Shown here: in pieces, positions 25,379-31,339 of the stretch
Layout: each line of letters begins with the position of its first letter
Numbering within the stretch: position 1 is the stretch's first letter
Source: a virus
IMG/VR virus record: IMGVR_UViG_3300050015_000175
Location: 1-41,214 of that record
Direction: 5' to 3' (one strand)
DNA: 41,214 nucleotides
Notes under the pieces: model-generated
Seen by the model: only the letters and a program-made list of their open reading frames with translations
Database searches by the model: none
What the model was told of the DNA's origin: nothing
Made by a program: the position numbers and the translations under genes

Positions 25379-25643
25379 AATTGAAAAGGCAATAGAATAC
25401 TTAAAACCGATTGCAGAAAGCGCAACGGTTGGGACATATGGGGAAAATTTAAGGATTGTCATTAAAGCAAGTGAAAAGCAAATGCCAAAAGAGGTCAATA
25501 ATAGCCTGTTAAATTACTCAAATTTGCCTGTAAGTAGATGCCCCATATGTTTTAAAAGAGGGTTGAGTCCCTATGAACATAAATACTGCCCTGATTGCGG
25601 TCAAGCCTTAAAATTTGAAAAGGAAAAAGTGGTGGGAGGCTAA
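25371..25643 (+). CDS. Small helix plus zinc-ribbon protein
   Basis: This 90-residue protein starts MSEIEKAIEYLK; the C-terminal zinc ribbon is CPIC ... CPDCGQAL. It is paralogous to 26759-27064 (EIEKAIE start, same ribbon ending CGQALL). Common in Gram-positive phages; likely a small nucleic-acid or protein adaptor. Confidence 0.65.
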   Translation: MSEIEKAIEYLKPIAESATVGTYGENLRIVIKASEKQMPKEVNNSLLNYSNLPVSRCPICFKRGLSPYEHKYCPDCGQALKFEKEKVVGG

Positions 25644-25646
25644 TAA

Positions 25647-26432
25647 ATGTTAGAACTTAACAAAATATACAATGAAGATTGTTTAGAGGGCATGAAGCAT
25701 ATAGATGATAAGTCTATTGACATGATATTGTGTGACTTACCCTATGGAACTACCGCCTGCAAATGGGACACGATAATTCCTTTTGAGCCTTTATGGGAGC
25801 AATATGAGAGAATTATAAAAGATAATGGTTCTATTGTATTAACGGCAAGTCAACCTTTTACTACGGAATTAATAAATAGTAATAGAAAATTATTCAAATA
25901 TACGTCTGTGTGGATAAAAGATAAACCATCTAATTTTGCAAATGCCAATAAAATGCCTATGCGATATCATGAAGATATAGTTGTATTTTATAAAAGCTTA
26001 CCTAAGTACAATAAAACTTTTGAAGAAAGAGAGGGTGCTGGTAAAAATAGAGTGGGATATACTATAAATAATGGATTTGAAGATAGCGATATTAATGAAC
26101 ATAAAATAGGATGCAAACCTCAATCTAAACAATATTCTGATATGAAACAGATTGGAACTGTGATAAAAGCAAAAATAGAAATTAGAAAAACAGGAGATCA
26201 TCCAACTAAAAAACCAATATTATTGTTTGAGCATTTAATTAAAACTTATACAAATGAAAGTGATATTGTTTTAGATAATTGTATAGGATCAGGAACAACA
26301 GCAATAGCTTGCATCAATACTAACCGAAATTACATAGGATTTGAAATTGACAAGGATTGTTTTAACAAGGCGCAGGAACGAATTGATGCGGTAAAATCAC
26401 AAGTTAGACTGGAGGACGAAAATGAAATTTAA
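25647..26432 (+). CDS. DNA methyltransferase (N4-cytosine/N6-adenine type), orphan
   Basis: In this 261-residue protein, residues 30-33 are DLPY, the catalytic motif IV of amino-methyltransferases, followed by GTTACKWD. The AdoMet-binding motif is near the C-terminus (LDNCIGSGTTAIA, about residue 210), so motif order is IV then I, as in the beta class. HPTKKPI precedes it. No restriction endonuclease is adjacent; the enzyme most likely methylates phage DNA to escape host restriction. Target site cannot be read from sequence. Confidence 0.9.
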   Translation: MLELNKIYNEDCLEGMKHIDDKSIDMILCDLPYGTTACKWDTIIPFEPLWEQYERIIKDNGSIVLTASQPFTTELINSNRKLFKYTSVWIKDKPSNFANANKMPMRYHEDIVVFYKSLPKYNKTFEEREGAGKNRVGYTINNGFEDSDINEHKIGCKPQSKQYSDMKQIGTVIKAKIEIRKTGDHPTKKPILLFEHLIKTYTNESDIVLDNCIGSGTTAIACINTNRNYIGFEIDKDCFNKAQERIDAVKSQVRLEDENEI

Positions 26433-26769
26433 AGGAAACAAAAAACCAGGCACTAAGCTATTATGGTATCTCGTTCATCCGCTTCATACATACGGCAGTC
26501 CCGATTTAAACAGGTCACTTATACAGTTTGTTGAGCGGGAACTTAACGACATGGAGATATATTACATTAGCCCTATATCGATTATCCCGCCGAACACGCC
26601 AGAACCCGCGGCAATGGAAAAATGTGACTGCTTGTTAATGGCTTGCGACGGACTGATATTATGCCAGAATTGGAAAAAATCAAAAGGCTGCCAACATGAA
26701 AAAATATTTGCTGAAAAATTGGGGCTTGAAATATTAGAAATAGAGGAGGCCTTGAAAAATGAAAAATGA
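26422..26769 (+). CDS. DUF4406 / nucleoside 2-deoxyribosyltransferase-like protein
   Basis: This 115-residue protein has YLVHPLHTYGSPDLNRS at the start, PISIIPPN, a Cys/Asp segment (MEKCDCLLMACDGLILCQNW), and a late EKIFAEKLGLEILEIEEA. This is the phage DUF4406 type, which has the nucleoside 2-deoxyribosyltransferase-like fold. A nucleotide metabolism or nucleotide-signal role is possible. Overlaps the methyltransferase by 11 bases. Confidence 0.8.
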   Translation: MKFKGNKKPGTKLLWYLVHPLHTYGSPDLNRSLIQFVERELNDMEIYYISPISIIPPNTPEPAAMEKCDCLLMACDGLILCQNWKKSKGCQHEKIFAEKLGLEILEIEEALKNEK

Positions 26770-27064
26770 GATTGAAAAGGCAATAGAAACATTAACAAAT
26801 ATCTATGAAACATTATCATACCAGAGTGAAGTAAGTAACAGCACTAACAGAAAAACAGGAATAGTTAATATACCGTTTAACAGGATAAATGATACGATAA
26901 CAGCTATTAAAGCCTGTAATAAGCAAATTCTAAAAGAAGCCAAAGAGAATGCGGTGCAAGGAAATTGCTACGGTTGCCCCGATTGCGAATCATTAATTGT
27001 ACCATGCCAAAAATATTGCGTTAATTGCGGACAGGCCCTTTTATGGGTACATAAAAATGTTTGA
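26759..27064 (+). CDS. Helix plus zinc-ribbon protein, paralogue of 25371-25643
   Basis: This 101-residue protein starts MKNEIEKAIETL; the C-terminal ribbon has CYGCPDCESL and CVNCGQALL. Same architecture as the 25371 gene. Overlaps both neighbours. Function unknown. Confidence 0.65.
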   Translation: MKNEIEKAIETLTNIYETLSYQSEVSNSTNRKTGIVNIPFNRINDTITAIKACNKQILKEAKENAVQGNCYGCPDCESLIVPCQKYCVNCGQALLWVHKNV

Positions 27065-27326
27065 ATATCGTCAGGGATATTTTAAAGCCTTACTTGATTT
27101 AAACAATTACACAGATAGTAATAGCGTAGATTTAAAACGGATGAAACTTAAAAAGTTTGATTTTATAGTGTCCCTGATTAAAAAATTATTAACAAATGGT
27201 ATTGAAATGGATTTATTTATAAAATACGGCGGAGAAGTCGAAACAATTTATAATCCCGAAACCAAGCAGGTTGTTAAAATTAAAGACAAATTTAATAAAG
27301 AAGGTGAGGGCATAAATGAGCAATGA
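27057..27326 (+). CDS. Small early protein, unknown function
   Basis: This 89-residue protein has its ATG inside the overlap with the upstream gene; no RBS is visible, so translational coupling is likely. Helical first part (MFEYRQGYFKALLDL) then an INPETKQVVKI-like end. Not recognised. Confidence 0.55.
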   Translation: MFEYRQGYFKALLDLNNYTDSNSVDLKRMKLKKFDFIVSLIKKLLTNGIEMDLFIKYGGEVETIYNPETKQVVKIKDKFNKEGEGINEQ

Positions 27327-27894
27327 CATAATATTCACGTCAACCCCTAAATGCAATGTCTGTAAAGGCTTGTTGATGGGTGCAAGTGATTACAACAGTA
27401 CCCAGTCACCCTGCTACCCCTGCGAGTTGTTAGGTAAGCAAATTATAGGGGTAATGCCCCAAAAGCCCGTACAGGACAAGCCAGTGCAGTCTAACAGGCA
27501 ATTAGCTTTTAAATACTTTGAGGATGGCAAAACAACCGCGCAAGTCAAAGAGATGTTAAACCTTAAAACTCATGCCGCGAGTGATTATCGATATCAATAT
27601 AATATCAGGTCTGACAGTGCTTCAATGTTGCATGAGCAGTCAAAAGCTAATCATGAGTTAGCTATAAAGTTATATTCAGAGGGTGGCAGTGTTGCGGACG
27701 TGGCAAAAGAAACAGGCTTTGCAATTAGCACAGTAAAAAATATTATCGGCGGTACGACAATTTCAAAAGATAGAAAAGTTAAAAGAAATGCCGAAATATT
27801 GAGGATGGCGGCAAAGGGGATTTCCGTAAAAGATATTGCTAAAAAACTTGGCATGAACATTTCGACTGTAAAAAATATTAGGTGTAAAAAATAG
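27316..27894 (+). CDS. Protein with zinc motif and tandem helix-turn-helix repeats
   Basis: This 192-residue protein has CNVCKGLL and CYPCELL near the N-terminus, a probable zinc site. Two clear resolvase-type HTH units follow: SVADVAKETGFAISTVKNI near residue 128 and SVKDIAKKLGMNISTVKNI near 171, plus a weaker one near 75 (TTAQVKEMLNL). The two good copies share the STVKNI ending. Last DNA-binding gene of the early operon; a late-gene activator is possible but unproven. Confidence 0.75.
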   Translation: MSNDIIFTSTPKCNVCKGLLMGASDYNSTQSPCYPCELLGKQIIGVMPQKPVQDKPVQSNRQLAFKYFEDGKTTAQVKEMLNLKTHAASDYRYQYNIRSDSASMLHEQSKANHELAIKLYSEGGSVADVAKETGFAISTVKNIIGGTTISKDRKVKRNAEILRMAAKGISVKDIAKKLGMNISTVKNIRCKK

Positions 27895-27934
27895 CATAGT
27901 AAAAGCCTTTGACGGGCAAAAAGGAGATAACAGA

Positions 27935-28243
27935 ATGATTGAAACTAAAAATAAGGTATGGTTAATTAAAAGACTGGACGAGCTAAGAAAAAGCTGCGCT
28001 TATAGTGCGGTTTCACCAGATAAAGAGTATTATACCGCAAAAGCTCAGGCATATAAAAAGGCGCGAGAACTTGCTGAACTTATAGACACCAAAAATTCAC
28101 CGCAAGAAGTAGAAAATATGAAAGTTGAGATTTCTTGTTTAAAAGAAAGTGACAAAGCAAGTTTAAATATAATAATAGATTTGCGAAAACGAATAGACAG
28201 TTTACAAAAGCAAATTATAATAATTAACGCAAAAAAGGAATAG
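27935..28243 (+). CDS. Coiled-coil protein, unknown function
   Basis: This 102-residue protein follows AAAGGAGAT. Highly charged and helical throughout, with a C-terminal heptad region (IIDLRKRIDSLQKQIIIINAKK). Last gene of the rightward early operon, followed by a hairpin terminator. Not recognised. Confidence 0.6.
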   Translation: MIETKNKVWLIKRLDELRKSCAYSAVSPDKEYYTAKAQAYKKARELAELIDTKNSPQEVENMKVEISCLKESDKASLNIIIDLRKRIDSLQKQIIIINAKKE

Positions 28244-28247
28244 TAAA

Positions 28248-28275
28248 AGCCCACTACCTTAATTGGCGGTGGGCT
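28248..28275. terminator. Terminator at the end of the early operon
   Basis: Arms AGCCCAC (28248-28254) and GTGGGCT (28269-28275), followed by AATCTTTCT on the + strand and by TTTTAC on the - strand. It lies between the early operon and the convergent 40-codon gene, so it may serve both. Confidence 0.6.
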
Positions 28276-28317
28276 AATCTTTCTGCCGGATATTAGCGTC
28301 CGGTTCGCTATTTAACT

Positions 28318-28440
28318 CTACCGTGCACAAAAAGCGATTTCAACGCCCTGCGTTTTGTATTCCCATTCGTTATAATCATTTGGGTGTAATTTTCTTGCTT
28401 CTTCTTTTAGCCCTTCGCTCAATTCGTTGTATTTTTTCAT
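28318..28440 (-). CDS. Small leftward protein under RHH control
   Basis: This 40-residue protein reads leftward with RBS AGAGGGAT and an own promoter at 28481-28508. Lys/Glu-rich with HPNDYNEWEYKT in the middle. The promoter spacer is filled by the RHH palindrome, so the gene is likely silent when the RHH protein is present. Unknown function; its isolated opposite orientation suggests a regulatory or lysogeny-related peptide. Confidence 0.6.
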   Translation of the reverse strand: MKKYNELSEGLKEEARKLHPNDYNEWEYKTQGVEIAFCAR

Positions 28441-28480
28441 TTTAAAATCCCTCTTTCAATTCGTTTTTTGGTGTGATTAC

Positions 28481-28508
28481 AGTATAACATTGCATAATGT
28501 CATGTCAA
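28481..28508 (-). promoter_or_regulatory. Leftward promoter with palindromic operator in the spacer
   Basis: Leftward TTGACA (28503-28508), 16-bp spacer, TATACT (28481-28486). The spacer contains ACATTGCATAATGT (28487-28500), arms ACATT/AATGT, which recurs at 28576-28589 upstream of the RHH gene. Confidence 0.8.
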
Positions 28509-28575
28509 TAGGCATTTAAAAAGTATTATTCGGCAATAGTCACAATCTTTAGTAATGTTATTTGTGCATTATATC

Positions 28576-28607
28576 ACATTGCATAATGTCGTTGAAAGTG
28601 GTATTAT
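28576..28607 (+). promoter_or_regulatory. Rightward promoter and operator of the RHH gene
   Basis: TTGCAT (28579-28584), 17-bp spacer, TATTAT (28602-28607). The 14-bp palindrome ACATTGCATAATGT at 28576-28589 covers the -35 box. An identical copy covers the divergent leftward promoter 90 bp away, so one repressor could bind both, possibly looping between them. Confidence 0.78.
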
Positions 28608-28624
28608 ATTGTAGAGGTGATAGT

Positions 28625-28822
28625 ATGCAGACTAAAGCGCATATCAAGGCTACTAATAAGTGGATAGCAAAAAAGCGTGACCGAATAACTGCCATAGTAG
28701 CAAAAGACCGTAAAAGCGAACTAAAAGCCATTGCAGCCGCACAAAACGAAAGCCTTAATACTTTTATCATTAAAGCCATAGACGAGCGTATAGAGAGGCT
28801 GAAAGGGGATGAAAAGGGATGA
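28625..28822 (+). CDS. Arc-like ribbon-helix-helix repressor
   Basis: This 65-residue protein has its start at 28625 set by AGAGGTGATAG. The basic N-terminal half is followed by ELKAIAAAQNESLNTFIIKAIDERI, the RHH helix pattern of Arc-type phage repressors. Preceded by its own promoter overlapped by a palindrome and followed by a coupled 45-codon gene and a terminator: a small autonomous regulatory operon at the early/late boundary. Confidence 0.8.
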   Translation: MQTKAHIKATNKWIAKKRDRITAIVAKDRKSELKAIAAAQNESLNTFIIKAIDERIERLKGDEKG

Positions 28823-28956
28823 AAAAAGAAAAGAAACGCAATGAGAAAATACCGCCTCCCATTACAGTTGGTGAAATACAAATACCGGTAGAAGTTATTA
28901 TTATGTCGTCACCGGAAGCAGTGGAAAAACTCGTATCTGATTTTAAAAACAAATAA
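28819..28956 (+). CDS. Small protein coupled to the RHH repressor
   Basis: This 45-residue protein starts in an ATGA overlap with the RHH gene, with AAAGGGG upstream. Basic N-terminus then a Pro/Ile/Val strand (IPPPITVGEIQIPVEV) and a short helix. It could modulate the RHH protein, but no family is recognised. Confidence 0.55.
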   Translation: MKKEKKRNEKIPPPITVGEIQIPVEVIIMSSPEAVEKLVSDFKNK

Positions 28957-28965
28957 ATAGCAAGG

Positions 28966-28993
28966 CCGTCCAATTAGGGCGGTTTCTTTTTTT
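28966..28993 (+). terminator. Intrinsic terminator after the RHH operon
   Basis: 6-bp stem CCGTCC (28966-28971) with GGGCGG (28977-28982), one G-U pair, 5-base loop, then a T-rich tail (28983-28993). Ends the two-gene RHH operon ahead of the late region. Confidence 0.82.
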
Positions 28994-29093
28994 ATCCATG
29001 AGTTGCACAAACCGCAACTACAAAAAAACCAGTGTATATTATAGTAGAGATAATTATAAAAGTATAAAAAAGCCCGAGGATACGTGGAAGCTG

Positions 29094-29121
29094 TTACAAT
29101 TTGTGCAATCGGGTATATAAT
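29094..29121 (+). promoter_or_regulatory. Probable promoter for the HTH/terminase region
   Basis: TTACAA (29094-29099), 16-bp spacer, TATAAT (29116-29121), 22 bases before the GTG at 29143. A candidate start of late transcription, or of this gene alone. Confidence 0.6.
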
Positions 29122-29142
29122 GTATATAAAGGCGGTGATAAT

Positions 29143-29655
29143 GTGAGTGCATACAGGATTAATAAGGATAAAGACAATCCATATCTAATGATTAATAAGC
29201 AGTGCCTGGATGATGTCACATTGAGCCTTAAAGCTAAAGGGATGCTTACATATCTATTGAGTTTACCGGATGATTGGCAGATATACGAGGACGAGATTGT
29301 AAGGCATCACAAGGACGGCAAGGACAGTATCAAGAGTGCTATTAAAGAGCTTATAACATCTGGGTATATTATAAGAGAGCGTAAGAGAGACGATTTAGGA
29401 CGGCTAAGAGCTTATAATTACAATGTATATGAGATAAGCCAAAAACCTTGTAATAATGCGGTATCAGTCCACAGCGGATTATCCAACGTAGGTAAATCCG
29501 CTACTACTAATATACACTGCACTAATAATGAGCATATAAAGCAACTAAAAAAAGATAAGCTTACAAAGCAGGAGATAATATCCAAAGCTACATATGATTT
29601 TGCCAGAATAAATTATTTAAAAGAGCAAGTGGTTAAACAAATAGCACACAATTAA
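29143..29655 (+). CDS. Helix-turn-helix protein (replication-initiator-like winged helix)
   Basis: This 170-residue protein starts at a GTG behind GGCGGTGAT. The first 95 residues match the phage/plasmid winged-helix type with LSLKAKGMLTYLLSLPDDW, VRHHKDGKDSIKSAIKELI and a YNYNVYE end. Often annotated as a helix-turn-helix domain protein in Gram-positive phages and plasmids. It lies directly before the small terminase, so it could regulate late genes, but the similarity is to replication initiators. Confidence 0.75.
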   Translation: MSAYRINKDKDNPYLMINKQCLDDVTLSLKAKGMLTYLLSLPDDWQIYEDEIVRHHKDGKDSIKSAIKELITSGYIIRERKRDDLGRLRAYNYNVYEISQKPCNNAVSVHSGLSNVGKSATTNIHCTNNEHIKQLKKDKLTKQEIISKATYDFARINYLKEQVVKQIAHN

Positions 29656-29684
29656 AGATATATATTAATAAGAGGTGATTAAGG

Positions 29685-30173
29685 ATGGCTGATAGAGGTA
29701 GACCGACATTATATAAAGATGAATATGTAAAGCTTGCATATAATTATTGTTTGTTGGGTGCTACTGATGCAGATATGGCTAAATACTTCGATGTTGATGA
29801 GAGCACTGTTAATAATTGGAAGAATGAACATGAAGAATTTTTAGTGTCCATAAAAGAAGGAAGAATAGAAGCTGATACAAAAGTAGTAAAAAGTTTATAT
29901 AAAAGAGCCATCGGCTACGACCAAAAGACAGATAAAATCTTTCAATTTCAAGGCGCACCGGTTGTGGTTCCTACAATAGACCACATCCAACCGGATACCA
30001 CAGCACAAATATTTTGGCTTAAAAATAGGCAGCCAGTTAAATGGCGTGACAAAATCGAGGTTGATCAAAACATTACTGGTGATTTTGCTATCAACATCAA
30101 TGTAGTAAACCTTAATGATTTGCATAAACAAGACACATTACCTGCAAAAAAAGACGTTATATTGATAGATTAG
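29685..30173 (+). CDS. Terminase small subunit
   Basis: This 162-residue protein has an N-terminal DNA-binding helix-turn-helix (GATDADMAKYFDVDESTVNNWK), a central oligomerisation helix (about 60-75), and the family's AQIFWLKNRQPVKWRDK segment near residue 105. It recognises the packaging site and hands phage DNA to the large subunit. The last codons cross a run of seven A; a -1 shift there would replace the last six residues by 35 more in-frame codons that read like protein (see findings). Confidence 0.85.
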   Translation: MADRGRPTLYKDEYVKLAYNYCLLGATDADMAKYFDVDESTVNNWKNEHEEFLVSIKEGRIEADTKVVKSLYKRAIGYDQKTDKIFQFQGAPVVVPTIDHIQPDTTAQIFWLKNRQPVKWRDKIEVDQNITGDFAININVVNLNDLHKQDTLPAKKDVILID

Positions 30174-30659
30174 AGCAACATTATGTCAACAAAATACTTG
30201 CAAGTGCTATAGATGGCATAGCTAAGCCAATGTGTATTCGACAAAAGAATGATTTTGTATAAATCAGAGAAGGTCAAATTTAAAACTGGAGGTTATGACT
30301 TGCAAAAGCAGCATAGCATACTGCCTATATAGCATAGCATGCAAGCAGCAAGGCAAGCCATGTAGTGCAGCACATCAGGCATACAACACCATCTATATAA
30401 TGTAGCGTCCTGCTGCTGGTTGGCTCACATATTGCACCACACAGACCCCGGGGGGATAGCAAGAAAGACCCACCCGCCTCACAGTCAGATACATATACAT
30501 CACCACCCACAAAAATTCAAATTCTACAAAAGTTATAACAGTTTACTTTTTTATTCCAACCCTCTCTCTCAACCCGTGACAATTTGTCACACATTAATTA
30601 ACTTTCAAATCAGTCGGCTACAAATTGTAACCTACTCAATATCTGAAATAATTTTCTAA
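30174..30659. other. Gene-free region upstream of the ncRNA; candidate packaging site
   Basis: There is no convincing gene. The stretch includes the possible frameshift extension of the small terminase (to 30262), a 10-bp direct repeat AGCATAGCAT (30310-30319, 30331-30340), a strikingly G/C-rich spot GACCCCGGGGGG near 30443, a C-rich/G-poor segment (30460-30575), and a 15-bp palindrome GTGACAATTTGTCAC (30576-30590). Location between the terminase genes makes it a candidate pac or cos site. Function not proven. Confidence 0.45.
30625..30652 (+). promoter_or_regulatory. Possible promoter of the large structured RNA
   Basis: TTGTAA (30625-30630), 16-bp spacer, AATAAT (30647-30652), placing a start near 30659-30662, right at the 5' arm of the long-range closing helix. 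Moderate match only. Confidence 0.5.
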
Positions 30660-31325
30660 GTAAATTCGTATGTGGTGGCGGAATAGGTAGACGCAATTAC
30701 GATGTGTGAGAAATCACACTAAGAAGAGCTGCAAGGTGACAGTCCACAAATCCTTGCCCACATACTTATTTTATACATTTGGACTTCGCTGATAATCAGC
30801 GTTTGCATACTTATTTTCAATCGTAAAACTATTTTCATCCCTTTAGTGGTCGGGGTTATGACCACCCCAAGCGGGGGCAGATTCAAAGATATGTCAGGAT
30901 AAGTCCAGATGTCTGCCCCACAAAACTTTATATCAAATGTTTGTTGTTTATCAGTATCAACTAAAAAAACTGTATCAATGCATCCGCTCCCCGATATGCG
31001 GAATATAAAAGGTCGGGTTCAAATAGCAAATACGAATTGTCTGCCTGTCGTCTGGCGACTAACAAATTGACGACTTGAAATAAAGGAATGCACAACATTG
31101 CACATAATACAGGCCGAATATGTACGACAAAGTCAGAATCTATTGTCGGTAAGTTTTATGTGGGGAGCAATTGACATTTTAACTTTGTCTGTCGATTGCA
31201 TGTTAAGTACGGTGGGGACTTAACGCAAATTAAATATCAAGTGGCCTGCTCCCGAACACGGAGCCTCCACAACAAAGCCGCTATATGCGGTAAGTGGGGT
31301 ATGGCTTAGGCTGTATCCCTTTTTA
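30660..31325 (+). ncRNA. Large structured phage RNA, about 660 nt (GOLLD/ROOL-like class)
   Basis: A gene-free stretch between the terminase genes is packed with helices. Domain one (30663-31038) is closed by a perfect 9-bp helix, AATTCGTAT with ATACGAATT. Inside are a tRNA-Leu-like D-arm (GCGGAATAGGTAGACGC), a CGCTGA/TCAGCG hairpin (near 30788), GTGGTC/GACCAC (near 30846), GGGGCAGA/TCTGCCCC (near 30874 and 30912) and a T-loop-like GGGTTCAAAT (near 31015). Domain two has GTCGTC/GACGAC, CGACAA/TTGTCG, GTTAAGT/ACTTAAC and GGGAGCA (31163-31169) with TGCTCCC (31247-31253). It ends in an intrinsic terminator. Length, phage location and ornate fold recall GOLLD and ROOL RNAs, but family membership is untested. 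Confidence 0.7.
31296..31324 (+). terminator. Intrinsic terminator of the structured RNA
   Basis: GGGGTA (31296-31301) pairs with TATCCC (31314-31319, one G-U) and is followed by five T residues. It defines a 3' end for the RNA about 15 bases before the large terminase frame opens. Confidence 0.65.
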
Positions 31326-31339
31326 TATTGTAAATCAGC

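Noticed and set aside
30295-30405. 36-codon ORF after GGAGG in the terminase gap
   Set aside because: Spacing to the ATG is only two bases, the peptide is Cys/Ala/Tyr-rich with low-complexity repeats, and the DNA looks like a repeat-bearing site rather than coding sequence.
30325-30659. Open frames on both strands in the terminase gap
   Set aside because: They lack RBSs, have odd composition (Cys/His/Pro-rich) and overlap repeats and palindromes.
30668-30766. A functional tRNA-Leu gene
   Set aside because: Acceptor and D-arm look right, but there is no canonical anticodon stem-loop, no normal T-arm and no CCA; kept only as a tRNA-like element.
30660-31339. Group I or group II intron in the large terminase gene
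   Set aside because: I could not find convincing group I P7/S elements or a group II domain V, and no upstream exon joins the terminase frame in a clear way.
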